Shown here piece by piece: positions 9,916-19,284 of a stretch of DNA of 64,000 bases. The first letter of the stretch is position 1. Each line of letters opens with the position of its first letter. The position numbers and the translations under genes were made by a program. The DNA lies in contig NZ_CP006269.1 in the NCBI RefSeq assembly GCF_000737535.1, positions 1,674,001-1,738,000 of the forward strand, read 5' to 3'. A model generated the notes under the pieces. The model had not been told where the DNA came from. It was given only the letters and a program-made list of their open reading frames with translations, and searched no databases. The stretch comes from Synechococcus sp. KORDI-100 (GTDB lineage: Bacteria > Cyanobacteriota > Cyanobacteriia > PCC-6307 > Cyanobiaceae).

Positions 9916-10431
9916 ATGGAATCACTGTTAATGCAATTGGCCATGGCCGCCTTGTCCCAGTTTGGGGGCGGGGGATTTGGTGGTGGCGGCTTCGGGGGTG
10001 GTGGATTTGGCGGAGGTGGCATGGGAGTTCCCTTCAGCGGCGGTTACGGAATGCCAGCGCGTCCCCGGCCGATCGCCTACCCCCAGGGCCCTGTGATGAG
10101 GCCCGCTCCGGCTCCAATCCAAACCCAGGGTCCGGCCATGCAGGCCAGCACCTTGGCCGCAACCACCTGTCTGCTCAGAAACGGAGAGCTGAGCCGCCAG
10201 CAGGCCATGACCATGCTGGATCAACAGGGCCAGAGGATGGGATGGGCTCCAGGTTGGGGACGTTCGATTCCGGTCAACGTCGTTGATCGAACCATTGCCG
10301 GTGCCGGAGGGTGTCGGGCCCTGCTGGCCGGCATCAGAAACGGGCAACGATCTGGGGCAACCCAGGTGGCCGGCGGCGGACTGGGGAGCCGCAGCCAGCA
10401 GGAGGGTTTCGGGTTGTATCCCTATCGCTGA
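9916..10431 (+). CDS. Glycine-rich hypothetical protein
   Basis: 171 residues. After MESLLMQLAMAALSQ comes a run of GGGGF units (about residues 16-35), then a Pro/Met/Gln-rich part (PARPRPIAYPQGPVM), and a conserved-looking C-terminal domain with STLAATTCLLRNGELSRQQAMTML and GAGGCRALLAGIR. The LSRQQAMTMLDQQGQRMGW segment resembles a short helical domain seen in cyanobacterial secreted or surface proteins. Start 9916 was preferred to the in-frame 9763 because the upstream 51 residues look non-coding. It converges on the ctp protease gene with a 10-base overlap. Confidence 0.7.
   Translation: MESLLMQLAMAALSQFGGGGFGGGGFGGGGFGGGGMGVPFSGGYGMPARPRPIAYPQGPVMRPAPAPIQTQGPAMQASTLAATTCLLRNGELSRQQAMTMLDQQGQRMGWAPGWGRSIPVNVVDRTIAGAGGCRALLAGIRNGQRSGATQVAGGGLGSRSQQEGFGLYPYR
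9961..10022 (+). repeat. GGGGF-coding short tandem repeat
   Basis: Four imperfect 15-base units coding Gly-Gly-Gly-Gly-Phe (the last ends Gly-Met) inside the glycine-rich gene. A likely slippage-prone stretch, so copy number may vary between strains. Confidence 0.8.
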
Positions 10432-11774
10432 AGCGCTGATTGAAGGTTGGCGCTGGACGGGTTGTAGGTCTGTCCGGCGCTGGCTTGTCCAAGAACTCTG
10501 ATCAGAGTCGTTTCAGCGACTATGTACTGACTGTCACGTCCTGTGCCGAGATCCTCGGCGGTGATCGAACGGATCTCCTCCTCCGTCATCGTGGCCTGGA
10601 CATCTGGCTCGATGCCGTTTTTGTGGATGTCTCGGCCACTGGGTGTGAGGTACTTCGCGATGGTCACGGTCATCCCCGAGCCATCAGCCAAACCACGCAC
10701 CGACTGCACCAGACCCTTGCCGAAGGTCTTCATCCCCACCAGCTGAGCGCGGTCGTTGTCCTGCAGTGCTCCCGAGAGAATCTCGCTGGCACTGGCCGAC
10801 CCCTCGTTGACGAGGACCACCATCGGTTTATCGGTGATGGCTGAACCCGTCGCACGACGGACATCACGGATTCCCTCCCGGGTCCGCGTGCTCACGATGG
10901 TCCCCTCATTGAGCCACTGACGGGCAATGTCGACGCTGGCCTCGAGAAGGCCGCCGGGATTGCTCCTGAGATCCAGCACGTAGCCCTGAGCACCTTGTGA
11001 TTCCAGTTCACGGATCGCGTCTCGCATCTCGCGCGAGGCATTGGCGTTGAACTGTTTCAGCCGGATGTAGCCGACCTTGCTGCCGTTCGGGGCTGTGTTG
11101 AGGGAGCTGTCAACGGAATTGATTTCAATCCGGGCCCTCACCAGAGGCACGTTCAGGACCTGGCCCTTGCGGCGAAGCCCGAGCACAACCTTCGATCCTT
11201 CCGGTCCACGAATCAGCTTCACGGCGTCAGCCGTGCTCATGCCATTGGTGGATTTGCCATCAATGGTGACGATCACATCCTTTGGCTGAACGCCAGCCTT
11301 GGCGGCGGGGGTGCCCTCGATCGGAGACACCACTGTGAGCTCCTTGGTGTCCTTGTCCAGAGAGAGCTGAATGCCAACGCCCAGGAGTTCCCCGGACGTG
11401 TCGATCTGCATCTCCTTGAATTCCTTCGGATCCAGGAAGCGCGTGTAAGGATCCTTGAGGCTGGCGAGCATGCCTCGGATCGCTTCATAGGACTCGCCCG
11501 TGCCCGAATAGGACTGGGCCAGGAGATCACGACGCAGTTGTTTCCAGCGATCCGGTGAATAGGAACCACTCGAATCGAGGAAATCGCGATACACGATCTG
11601 CCACACCTGGTCGATCACCTCTTTGGGGCTGTCGGTGATCGATCCACCCGAGGCGCTCGGCAGGCTGAGGCTCGGCTGCGCCACCGTCACTGCCGTTGCC
11701 ACACCAGCAAGACCGAGGGCCACAAGCAGTGGACCTGACCGAAGAAGCGAACCCAGACGGACCGGACTGGGCAT
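10422..11774 (-). CDS. Carboxyl-terminal processing protease (S41 family)
   Basis: 450 residues. Periplasmic or lumenal serine protease of the Ctp family; the best known member, CtpA, matures the D1 protein of photosystem II, but cyanobacteria carry paralogues (CtpA/B/C) and I cannot say which this is. Visible: N-terminal membrane/signal segment (LLRSGPLLVALGLAGVATAV), PDZ domain (SGELLGVGIQLSLD to GPEGSKVVLGLRRKG, about 125-215), protease core with LDLRSNPGGLLEASVDIA, the catalytic Ser in NEGSASASEILSGAL (about 324) and Lys in KTFGKGLVQSV (about 350), the usual Ser-Lys spacing. Start 11774 (MPSPVRLGSLLRSG) was chosen; longer frames run into ispG. Confidence 0.93.
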   Translation of the reverse strand: MPSPVRLGSLLRSGPLLVALGLAGVATAVTVAQPSLSLPSASGGSITDSPKEVIDQVWQIVYRDFLDSSGSYSPDRWKQLRRDLLAQSYSGTGESYEAIRGMLASLKDPYTRFLDPKEFKEMQIDTSGELLGVGIQLSLDKDTKELTVVSPIEGTPAAKAGVQPKDVIVTIDGKSTNGMSTADAVKLIRGPEGSKVVLGLRRKGQVLNVPLVRARIEINSVDSSLNTAPNGSKVGYIRLKQFNANASREMRDAIRELESQGAQGYVLDLRSNPGGLLEASVDIARQWLNEGTIVSTRTREGIRDVRRATGSAITDKPMVVLVNEGSASASEILSGALQDNDRAQLVGMKTFGKGLVQSVRGLADGSGMTVTIAKYLTPSGRDIHKNGIEPDVQATMTEEEIRSITAEDLGTGRDSQYIVAETTLIRVLGQASAGQTYNPSSANLQSALQR

Positions 11775-11808
11775 GCGCCCTCGTAATCGATTCTTTACGT
11801 TAACGACT

Positions 11809-13029
11809 TCAGCCTGGATCCACCCAACGGCCATCCTCCTTGATCAACTGGATCAGGGCTTTCACACCATCGGCCTCCGGAACTTTGCGGATCTCATCGC
11901 GGCCCCGGTAGAGCGAAATCACACCAGGCGTCTTTCCGACATAGCCGTAGTCGGCATCGGCCATCTCTCCTGGACCGTTGACGATGCAACCCATCACGGC
12001 AATGTCCAGGCCTGTGAGGTGATCGGTGGCCTCACGGACCTGCTTCAAAACGTCCTCGAGGTTGAACAAGGTGCGGCCGCAGCTCGGGCAAGCCACGTAT
12101 TCCACCATCGTCTTGCGCAGTCCAAGAGCCTGAAGAATCGAGTAGCAGACGGGAATCTCGCGCTCAGGTGCCTCAGTCAGCGAAACGCGGACCGTGTCGC
12201 CCAGACCATCAGCCAGCAGGGTGGCAATGCCCGCCGTGCTCTTGATCCGGCCGTAGTCCCCATCTCCAGCTTCCGTGACACCGAGATGAAGGGGGTAGTT
12301 GAACCCCGCCTGATCCAGCGTGTCCGCCATCAGACGGTAAGCCGCCAGCATCACCGGGGCACGCGATGCCTTCATCGAAATGACGATGTTGTGAAAGTCG
12401 AGGTCATCGCAGATCCTGACGAACTCCATCGCCGACTCCACCATTCCCTTGGGGGTGTCTCCGTAGGTGAACAGCATCCGCTCTGCCAGCGATCCGTGAT
12501 TCACACCGATGCGCAAGGCCTTGTTCTGATCTCGCAGCAGGGTGACCAGGGGTTCGAAGGTCTCGCGGATCCTGGCTCCGATGGCAGCGAACTCTTCGTC
12601 TGAAAAATCCTGACGGTTGGGATCTGGCTTGTCGAAGACGAACAGACCCGGATTGATCCGGACTTTGTCGACATGCTGAGCAACCTCGAGGGCGATCTTC
12701 AAGCCGTTGTGATGCACATCGGCAACCAGGGGCACCGTGCAGCCTTGGGCACGCAGGGAAGCGCGGATCTCACCCATGGCCTTGGCGTGGGCCATGGAGG
12801 GGGTGGTCACACGAACGATCTCACTACCAGCCTCCGCCAGCCGCAGGATGCCGGCCACGGCCGCCTCGATATCAAGGGTGTCCTCGTTGATCATCGACTG
12901 CACCACAACGGGGTGCTCGCTGCCGATGGGCACATCACCGACCATCACGGTACGGGTGACCCGGCGGTGGATCTGCGTGTCGTAGCGACGATCCACAACG
13001 GCCGCTGTGGTCGGCAAGGTGGCAGTCAT
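11809..13029 (-). CDS. ispG: 4-hydroxy-3-methylbut-2-enyl diphosphate synthase (ferredoxin)
   Basis: 406 residues. [4Fe-4S] enzyme that converts MEcPP to HMBPP in the MEP isoprenoid pathway (also gcpE). The TIM-barrel half begins [25 protein letters not shown], with [16 protein letters not shown] and RINPGLF; the cluster domain has [17 protein letters not shown] and [18 protein letters not shown], supplying three cysteines. Start 13029 ([17 protein letters not shown]) avoids an implausible 29-residue extension. The ctp gene starts 34 bases downstream, so a shared transcript is likely. dxs of the same pathway is at the left edge. Confidence 0.96.
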   Translation of the reverse strand: MTATLPTTAAVVDRRYDTQIHRRVTRTVMVGDVPIGSEHPVVVQSMINEDTLDIEAAVAGILRLAEAGSEIVRVTTPSMAHAKAMGEIRASLRAQGCTVPLVADVHHNGLKIALEVAQHVDKVRINPGLFVFDKPDPNRQDFSDEEFAAIGARIRETFEPLVTLLRDQNKALRIGVNHGSLAERMLFTYGDTPKGMVESAMEFVRICDDLDFHNIVISMKASRAPVMLAAYRLMADTLDQAGFNYPLHLGVTEAGDGDYGRIKSTAGIATLLADGLGDTVRVSLTEAPEREIPVCYSILQALGLRKTMVEYVACPSCGRTLFNLEDVLKQVREATDHLTGLDIAVMGCIVNGPGEMADADYGYVGKTPGVISLYRGRDEIRKVPEADGVKALIQLIKEDGRWVDPG

Positions 13030-13051
13030 GGCGGATGTTGCCGCATGCAGG

Positions 13052-13615
13052 TCAACGTTCGCACAGGCGACGCCGGACCGCGCTGAGATCACCCCGGGTG
13101 AGGTCGAGCGGGGCACCAGGCGCGTCGGAGGGGTTGCGAAGCAGATAGGAGGGATGGAAGACCGGCATCACGGCTCGCTGATTCCAGTGTTGCCAGCGCC
13201 CCCGCAGCTGGCTCATGCCGCCTTTGATCCCAAGAATCGCCTCAACAGCTGTTGCACCGGCAAGAACGATCACGTCGGGATCGACCAGCTCCAGCTGACG
13301 ATCGAGCCAGGGTCGACAGGCCGCCAGCTCAGCGCGCTTCGGCCGTCGATTGTTGGGCGGCCGGCATTTCACCGCGTTGCAGACGTAAAGGTCACGCTCG
13401 AGATCAAATCCCACGTCGCTGAGCAGTCGGTCCAGGGCCTGACCAGACCGGCCCACGAACGGCAGACCGGTGGCGTCTTCACGGGCGCCTGGCGCTTCAC
13501 CGATCAACATCAGCTCGGCGTTTGGGTTTCCGCGGGCAATCACCACCATCTGGCGCGTGTAAGCCAGCGCGCAGGCCGTGCAGGTCGAGCAGCCCTGGAG
13601 CAGCTCAGCCGTCAT
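13052..13615 (-). CDS. Family 4 uracil-DNA glycosylase
   Basis: 187 residues. Removes uracil from DNA. The N-terminal C-x2-C (GCSTCTAC) and later Cys residues ([17 protein letters not shown]) make the iron-sulfur-binding set of type 4 enzymes; the catalytic loop is [20 protein letters not shown] and the C-terminal motif is [11 protein letters not shown]. Often misnamed as a DNA polymerase-related or phage SPO1-type protein. It overlaps the upstream VOC-like gene by 4 bases (13612-13615), which implies coupled translation. Confidence 0.92.
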   Translation of the reverse strand: MTAELLQGCSTCTACALAYTRQMVVIARGNPNAELMLIGEAPGAREDATGLPFVGRSGQALDRLLSDVGFDLERDLYVCNAVKCRPPNNRRPKRAELAACRPWLDRQLELVDPDVIVLAGATAVEAILGIKGGMSQLRGRWQHWNQRAVMPVFHPSYLLRNPSDAPGAPLDLTRGDLSAVRRRLCER

Positions 13616-14058
13616 CGGCCATCACGGCTGACATCAGGGGCACCAGGATCAGGTGCATCAGGATCACTGGCACCACGGTCAAAGGGCACCACAATCAAGC
13701 AGCTGTTGCCTTCAGGATCCCGTAACCAGCATTCCGCACCGAAGCTTTCCCGACGCGGGGGCTCCAGGATGGCTGCTCCAGCTCCCTGAAGATCTGGCAG
13801 GAGGCTGGTGAGTGTGACAAGCGGATCCTGGCTGGCCTCCAACCGGAGACAGAGCGAAAGGCAGCGGCCTCGCTCCGGGAATGGACGCGAGCGCGAGGGA
13901 CGGTAGAGCTCCAGATCCAGCCCCTCAGCCAGCGGAAGCGTCCAGTGCTGCGGCGACAAGCCCTGACTGGCCTGACGATTCAGCAGAGATTCATAGAACA
14001 GGCGAAGACGACCGGGATCGTGGGAGGCCAGCACCCAGCTGATCTGCTTTGGATTCAT
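13612..14058 (-). CDS. Glyoxalase/VOC-fold protein
   Basis: 148 residues. Contains the VOC pattern: QISWVLASHDPGRLRLFYESLLN at the start and AECWLRDPEGNSCLIVVPF near the end, the usual 'DPdGn...lv' signature. Substrate and metal binding cannot be told. The C-terminus has a run of Asp/Pro repeats (SDPDAPDPGAPD). Start 14058 (MNPKQISWVLAS) fits the fold; the in-frame 14091 start adds 11 unconvincing residues. Translationally overlaps the uracil-DNA glycosylase gene. Confidence 0.75.
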   Translation of the reverse strand: MNPKQISWVLASHDPGRLRLFYESLLNRQASQGLSPQHWTLPLAEGLDLELYRPSRSRPFPERGRCLSLCLRLEASQDPLVTLTSLLPDLQGAGAAILEPPRRESFGAECWLRDPEGNSCLIVVPFDRGASDPDAPDPGAPDVSRDGR

Positions 14059-14142
14059 GGCTGAGACCGTGGCGAGGGTGATCTGCGACACCAGGTGAGG
14101 CAGGATGAGATTTTGAAGCGCACCGGGGGTGGTGCGTTGCCG

Positions 14143-15321
14143 ATGCCCAGTCCGCTAGCTCTCTCCGATCGAGCCAAGTCCCTCAGACCCTCCCTCACCC
14201 TGGAGATCTCGGCACGGGCGAAGGCGCTGCGGAGTGAGGGACAGGACATCTGCAGCCTCAGTGCAGGCGAACCGGATTTCGACACCCCTGATTTCATCCT
14301 GGAAGCAACCCAGAAAGCACTGCGCGATGGCATCACGCGTTACGGCCCTGCAGCCGGGGATCCGGATCTGAGGGCCGCCGTCGCAGAGAAGCTGACCAAC
14401 GAGAACGGCATTCCCACGACATCGGCGCAGGTGCTGATCACCAATGGCGGCAAACAAGCCATCTACAACCTTTTCCAGGTCTTGCTGGATCCAGGAGATG
14501 AGGTTCTGATTCCCGCTCCGTTCTGGCTGAGCTACCCCGCAATCGCATCTCTGGCCGGTGCTGAATCACGGTTGATTCCATCTCAGGCCAAGGAGGGATT
14601 CCGGCTTGATCTCGATCAACTCGAGCAGGCCATCACACCCAGAAGCAAGGTGCTGGTGCTCAACAGCCCAGGGAATCCAACAGGGCGTGTGATGGATCGT
14701 TCCGAGCTGGAGGCCATCGTGAACCTGATGCATCGCCATCCCCAGCTGTGTGTGATGAGCGATGAGATCTACGAATATCTCCTGGCCGAAGGCCAGACGC
14801 ACTGCAGCTTCGGCTCCCTCGACGAAAGCCTGGCCGATCGCTGTTTCACCGTGAATGGGTTCGCCAAAGGCTGGGCGATGACAGGCTGGCGGTTGGGCTA
14901 CCTGGCAGGCGCTGAATCGGTGATTCGAGCGGCGACCGCCCTCCAGAGCCAGAGCACAAGCAATGTCTGCAGCTTCGCCCAACGCGGCGCCCTGGCGGCC
15001 TTGCAGGGGTCAAGGCAATGCGTTGAAACCATGGCCGCCAGCTACAACCGCCGGCGGCGGCTGCTGAGCGAAGGACTGCAGACCATCAATGGCATCACCC
15101 TGTCTGATCCCCAGGGAGCCTTTTACGCCTTTCCCCAGCTGCCGCACGGAAGCGGGAATTCGGTTGACTTCTGTCGCCGGGCGCTGGAGGACCAGGGGCT
15201 CGCCATGGTTCCAGGTGCCGCCTTCGGAGATGACTCCTGCATCCGCATGTCCTGCGCTGTATCGCATGAGACGATCGAGGACGGTCTGAGGCGACTTCGA
15301 ACCTTGCTCAACAGCGCCTGA
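14143..15321 (+). CDS. aspC: Pyridoxal-phosphate aspartate aminotransferase (class I)
   Basis: 392 residues. Transfers amino groups between aspartate (possibly prephenate too) and 2-oxoglutarate. Signatures: SLSAGEPDFDTPDFI near the N-terminus, TNGGKQAIYNLF, NSPGNPTGRVM, SDEIYEYLL, and the PLP lysine context NGFAKGWAMTGWRLGYLAG (Lys about 241). This is the Igamma-subgroup pattern. Start 14143 (MPSPLALSDRAKSL) was chosen; the 16-residue extension to 14095 overlaps the opposite-strand leader. It lies divergent from the VOC gene and 26 bases upstream of the ABC transporter binding protein. Confidence 0.94.
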   Translation: MPSPLALSDRAKSLRPSLTLEISARAKALRSEGQDICSLSAGEPDFDTPDFILEATQKALRDGITRYGPAAGDPDLRAAVAEKLTNENGIPTTSAQVLITNGGKQAIYNLFQVLLDPGDEVLIPAPFWLSYPAIASLAGAESRLIPSQAKEGFRLDLDQLEQAITPRSKVLVLNSPGNPTGRVMDRSELEAIVNLMHRHPQLCVMSDEIYEYLLAEGQTHCSFGSLDESLADRCFTVNGFAKGWAMTGWRLGYLAGAESVIRAATALQSQSTSNVCSFAQRGALAALQGSRQCVETMAASYNRRRRLLSEGLQTINGITLSDPQGAFYAFPQLPHGSGNSVDFCRRALEDQGLAMVPGAAFGDDSCIRMSCAVSHETIEDGLRRLRTLLNSA

Positions 15322-15347
15322 ACCGACCCAACCAAGCCACCAACACA

Positions 15348-16247
15348 ATGCCCTCTCGAGAACGTCGGGCCGTGGTTCTCACCGGACTGGTCCTCAGCTT
15401 CGGGATCACGGCCTCGAGGACGTCCGCTGGCCAACCCCTCAAAGTCGGCGCCATTCCAGATCAGAATCCGGAGAAATTGAATCGTCTGTACGGATCTCTG
15501 GCGAAGGAACTCAGCGACAGGCTGAATGTTCCGGTCCGCTACGTGCCGGTCAGCAACTACGCCGCCGCCGTGAGTGCCTTCCGCACCGGCAGCCTCGACC
15601 TGGTCTGGTTCGGGGGCCTGACTGGCGTTCAGGCTCGCCTCCAGACCCCCGGTGCCAAGGTTCTGGCGCAACGGGACATCGATGCCCGTTTCACCAGCGT
15701 GTTCATCGCCAACGGCAGCAGCGGCCTGCGACCGATCAGCAGTCAGGACCAGCTGAAGCAGCTGAAGGGCAAACGGTTCACATTCGGATCGGAAAGCTCC
15801 ACGTCCGGTCGTTTGATGCCGCAGTACTTCATGAAGCAGGCGGGGGTCACCCCTGCTGACTTCGCTGGAGGGCGAGCCGGTTTCAGTGGAAGCCATGACG
15901 CCACCATCGCCATGGTGCAAAGCGGTGCTTACCAGGCTGGAGCCCTGAACGAGCAGGTCTGGTTCAGCAATGTGAACGCCGGCAAGGTTGACCCAAACAA
16001 AGTCCGCGTGATCTGGAGGACGCCGACGTACCCGGATTACCACTGGGTCGCACGTCCAGGTCTCGATCAGCGGTTCGGCAGCGGGTTCACCGAACGCATC
16101 CGCACCACCCTGATCGGCCTGAAACCGGATACGTCCCGTCGCCGTAAGGTGCTTGAACTGTTCGGAGCCAAGCGCTTCATCCCCGCCAAGGCGTCCGACT
16201 ATGTGGCGATCGAAAAGGTCGGACGGCAGCTCGGCAAAATCCGCTGA
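15348..16247 (+). CDS. PhnD-type ABC transporter substrate-binding protein
   Basis: 299 residues with a signal peptide (about 1-27). Family pattern: LKVGAIPDQNPEKLNRLYGSLA, VSNYAAAVSAFRTGSLDLVWFGGLTG, FTFGSESSTSGRLMPQYF, and GSHDATIAMVQSGAYQAGALNE. PhnD relatives bind phosphonate, phosphite or, in one clade recalled from cyanobacteria, selenate; the ligand cannot be deduced by eye. The next two genes encode the ATPase and permease, so this is a full importer. Start ATG 15348. Alternative: a phosphite-specific binding protein. Confidence 0.88.
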   Translation: MPSRERRAVVLTGLVLSFGITASRTSAGQPLKVGAIPDQNPEKLNRLYGSLAKELSDRLNVPVRYVPVSNYAAAVSAFRTGSLDLVWFGGLTGVQARLQTPGAKVLAQRDIDARFTSVFIANGSSGLRPISSQDQLKQLKGKRFTFGSESSTSGRLMPQYFMKQAGVTPADFAGGRAGFSGSHDATIAMVQSGAYQAGALNEQVWFSNVNAGKVDPNKVRVIWRTPTYPDYHWVARPGLDQRFGSGFTERIRTTLIGLKPDTSRRRKVLELFGAKRFIPAKASDYVAIEKVGRQLGKIR

Positions 16248-16252
16248 ACGCT

Positions 16253-16948
16253 GTGTTGGAGCTGACGCGAGTCGGCGTCCATGGACGCCTGAAACCGTTC
16301 AGTCTTCGGATCAACCTCGGAGAACGGGTCTGCCTGCTTGGTCGTAGCGGCGCCGGCAAGAGCACCCTGCTGAGCCTCGCCAACGGCAGCCTTCGACCTG
16401 ATCAGGGAGCCGTTCACTGGGACGGGACAGCCATCCATCGGTTGTCCCGGCAGCAGCGACGTGCGATCGGCACGCTCTGGCAGGACCTTCTGCTGGTGGA
16501 CGAGTTGAACGTGGCTCGCAACATCAACGCAGGGGCTCTCGGACGCCATTCCCTGCTGTGGGCGCTGCGCAACCTGCTGACCCCACTGGCCCATGGGGAC
16601 TGTCTCGCCGTGATGCAGCAGGTGGGACTGGAACCTGAATGGCTTGAGACGCCCGTGGCCCAGCTCTCCGGTGGGCAGCGTCAACGCGTTGCCCTGGCCA
16701 GGCTGCTGCGTCAGCAGCCATCTCTGGTGCTTGCGGATGAACCTCTCTCAGCGCTGGACCCGCGACTCTCTGAGCAGGTTCTCGGGCAGCTGCTGACGAT
16801 GCCTGGTTGTGTGGTGAGCCTGCACCGTCCCGACCTGGTTCGTCATTTCGACCGTGTACTTGGCTTGCGCGACGGCCATCTGGTGATGGATCAGGCCAGC
16901 GACGATCTGTATCCCGAGGACCTGCAATGGCTGTATCAGGACGTCTGA
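16253..16948 (+). CDS. PhnC-type ABC transporter ATP-binding protein
   Basis: 231 residues. Walker A LLGRSGAGKSTLL (about 35-42 in context), Q-loop LWQDLLLVDELNVARNINAG, signature AQLSGGQRQRVALARLL, Walker B LVLADEPLSALDP, and the H-loop near VVSLHRP. It energises the importer encoded around it. Start is GTG at 16253 (TTG 16256 also possible), 5 bases after the binding protein. It overlaps the permease gene by 22 bases, indicating one transcript. Confidence 0.9.
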   Translation: MLELTRVGVHGRLKPFSLRINLGERVCLLGRSGAGKSTLLSLANGSLRPDQGAVHWDGTAIHRLSRQQRRAIGTLWQDLLLVDELNVARNINAGALGRHSLLWALRNLLTPLAHGDCLAVMQQVGLEPEWLETPVAQLSGGQRQRVALARLLRQQPSLVLADEPLSALDPRLSEQVLGQLLTMPGCVVSLHRPDLVRHFDRVLGLRDGHLVMDQASDDLYPEDLQWLYQDV

Positions 16949-18453
16949 AGCCAGCGCTGCCGTTGCTACCGCTGCTGCCGGCCGTGGTGTTTCTGCCACT
17001 CCTTGTACAGCTGGTGCGGGATCTGCACGGCGGCGGCATGACCCTCCTGATCCAGTTCATGGTTGCCGCCTGCCAGCCATCTCTGGATCCGACCGTGATC
17101 TCCGCCCAGCTGACAGGGCTCCAGATCACGGTGATCACGGCTTTGCTCTCCTGGAGTCTCAGCTGCATCCTGGGCATCGTTCTTGGACTGATCAGCTCAC
17201 GCAGCATCTGGAATCTGGTGTGCGGCAGCGCGGCAGCATCCCGCTGGATCAGCCGCCTGCTCTCCCCCCTGCGCTCCCTGCATGAACTGATCTGGGGCCT
17301 GCTGCTGCTGCAGGTCTTTGGACTGAGCAGCTGGGTGGCCGTCATGGCCATCGCGTTGCCCTATGCCGCCTTGATGGCACGGGTGGTGGCTGAACAGATC
17401 GACAGTCGTGAGATTCCAGCCATAAAGGCATTGCACTGCAATGGAGCTGGAACGGTCTCCACGCTGATCACCGCACTGCTGCCGTCCTTTGCTGAAAGTC
17501 TCAGCCAGCACATGGCCCACAGGCTGGAGTGCGCTCTGCGATCCGCACTCCTGCTCGGCGTGTTCGGACTCGGAGGGCTGGGCACCGACCTGGCCCTCAG
17601 CATGCAGTCGCTGCAGTTCAACGAGCTGTGGAGCGGTCTCTGGCTCCTGGCCTTGGCGATGGGGTTGCTTGAAGTCCTCAGCCAGCGCCTGGGCGTGAAG
17701 CTCGTCGCAACCCTGATCCTGTTGGCGCCGGGAATCGGCATCGGCTGGGGGCGGCTGCTTGATCTGGATTTCTCGATGCCACAGCTGATGCTTCCCCTGA
17801 CGAATGTCTCCGCCAGGGGAGCTCTGAACGCCGCCTTCGAAGCCCTGCCCACAGCACCCTGGCTCGCCCTGATTGGATCAACGATCTGGCTCACGGCGCT
17901 GGCGGCTGCTGTCGCCATTGGTGGACCTCCGCTAGGCCTGTTGCTCTGGCCAGGACGAACCGGGGTTCTTGTGCAACGTGTCAGTTGGGGATTGATGCGC
18001 CTCTTTCCCCCTCCCCTCACAGCACTGCTTCTCCTGCTGCTTGCCAAACCAAGCGTGGGTCTGGCTGCCATCGCCCTTGGGCTGCATCACCTCGGGGTGA
18101 TGGGACGCGTGTTGCAGGATGAACTCGACGGCCGCAGTCACGCCATCAGAACGGCCATGCAGTGCAGCGGTGCTTCCAAGCGGCTCTCCTGGCTGTACGG
18201 AGACCTCGCGGGCGCCAGTCGCAGCTACCTCGCCTATGCCGCGTACCGCGCGGATGTGATTTTGCGCGACACAGCCGTGGTGGCCCTGGTCGGTGGCGCT
18301 GGACTGGGCTGGCAGCTGCGGGAATCCCTGGCGTCCTTTCACTGGGCCCTGGTGATCTGGCTTGTTCTGGCCTACGCCCTGCTCACTGCTGCCGGAGAGA
18401 TGGTGAGTGAGCGAGTGCAAAATCACTGGGCCTGCGAAGCTGGCGGGCTGTGA
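16927..18453 (+). CDS. ABC transporter permease, two PhnE-like domains fused
   Basis: 508 residues, about twice the length of a single PhnE. Two permease domains each have an EAA-loop-like segment: the first around EIPAIKALHCNGAGTVSTL to ALLLGVFGLGGLGTDL (about 160-220), the second around AIRTAMQCSGASKRLSWLYGDLAGAS to VALVGGAGLGWQL (about 400-460). About 10-12 transmembrane helices in total. A single chain would replace the usual homodimer or two-permease set. Start 16927 lies inside the end of the ATPase gene. Substrate as for the binding protein: phosphonate, phosphite or selenate. Confidence 0.88.
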   Translation: MAVSGRLKPALPLLPLLPAVVFLPLLVQLVRDLHGGGMTLLIQFMVAACQPSLDPTVISAQLTGLQITVITALLSWSLSCILGIVLGLISSRSIWNLVCGSAAASRWISRLLSPLRSLHELIWGLLLLQVFGLSSWVAVMAIALPYAALMARVVAEQIDSREIPAIKALHCNGAGTVSTLITALLPSFAESLSQHMAHRLECALRSALLLGVFGLGGLGTDLALSMQSLQFNELWSGLWLLALAMGLLEVLSQRLGVKLVATLILLAPGIGIGWGRLLDLDFSMPQLMLPLTNVSARGALNAAFEALPTAPWLALIGSTIWLTALAAAVAIGGPPLGLLLWPGRTGVLVQRVSWGLMRLFPPPLTALLLLLLAKPSVGLAAIALGLHHLGVMGRVLQDELDGRSHAIRTAMQCSGASKRLSWLYGDLAGASRSYLAYAAYRADVILRDTAVVALVGGAGLGWQLRESLASFHWALVIWLVLAYALLTAAGEMVSERVQNHWACEAGGL

Positions 18454-18468
18454 ACACCTGATCAGGTG

Positions 18469-19140
18469 ATGGCGCTTGCCCCGCGACAACTCGTGGTGCT
18501 GGGTGACAGTGGCGTGCACGGCTGGGGGGACCGCGAGGGCGGTGGCTGGTGCCAAAGGCTCCGGCTGCAGTGGATGGCCCTGCCTAAGACGCCGGTGGTC
18601 TATGGCCTGGGAGTGCGCGGCGACGGGTTGGAGCGTGTGGCGGCTCGCTGGCGATCGGAGTGGTCCTGTCGGGGTGAGCTGCGTCGCCATGTCCCCGATG
18701 GCGTTTTGCTGAGTGTCGGTTTGAACGACACGGCACGGGTGGGGCGAGTTGACGGCCGCCCCCAACTCAGCCTGGAAGGCTTCGGTTTTGGCATGGCTCG
18801 GCTGCTGAAGGAGATGCGTCAGAACTGCAGCGTTCTGGTGCTCGGACTGACGCCGGTTGATGAGCACGTGATGCCTTTTGCTGATTGCCTCTGGTACAGC
18901 AATCGCGACATCGAACGCTACGAGGCGGCTCTCGGCGAGGTCTGCCATGACGCTGACGTGCCATTTCTGCCATTGCATCAATCGATGCGATCAGATCCGT
19001 CCTGGCTGCGCTGGATCGAACCTGATGGGATCCACCTCAATGCCGATGGCCATGCCTGGATCCATGATCAGGTTCAGGGCTGGAGGGCGCTGCTGGCCTG
19101 GGCCCAGCTGGAAACCGTCAGCAACGTGTCTGTCCGCTAG
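18469..19140 (+). CDS. SGNH/GDSL-family hydrolase
   Basis: 223 residues. The SGNH blocks are visible: VVLGDSGVHGWGD (nucleophile Ser about residue 13), a central glycine, LSVGLNDTARVG (Asn of block III), and the Asp/His pair in EPDGIHLNADGHAWI. These enzymes are esterases or lipases; substrate unknown. No signal peptide, so probably cytoplasmic. ATG 18469 follows a GTG at 18466; it begins 15 bases after the permease stop and may share its transcript. Confidence 0.88.
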   Translation: MALAPRQLVVLGDSGVHGWGDREGGGWCQRLRLQWMALPKTPVVYGLGVRGDGLERVAARWRSEWSCRGELRRHVPDGVLLSVGLNDTARVGRVDGRPQLSLEGFGFGMARLLKEMRQNCSVLVLGLTPVDEHVMPFADCLWYSNRDIERYEAALGEVCHDADVPFLPLHQSMRSDPSWLRWIEPDGIHLNADGHAWIHDQVQGWRALLAWAQLETVSNVSVR

Positions 19141-19284
19141 CGATTGAATCCGTCTCCGGAGAGGAACGCAGCGACGTTGAGCTGGGGCGCGTACCGACTC
19201 GCACCTGAGTGCTGAATCCATACACCTGGGTGGGCAGCCTGCGGTGCCTGCCTTGGAAAGGCTGTGGGGGACTGACGTTCTCCC

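Noticed and set aside
9627-10286. 219-codon plus frame overlapping the glycine-rich gene
   Set aside because: Wrong frame; glycine codons read as Trp/Arg runs, and no ribosome site.
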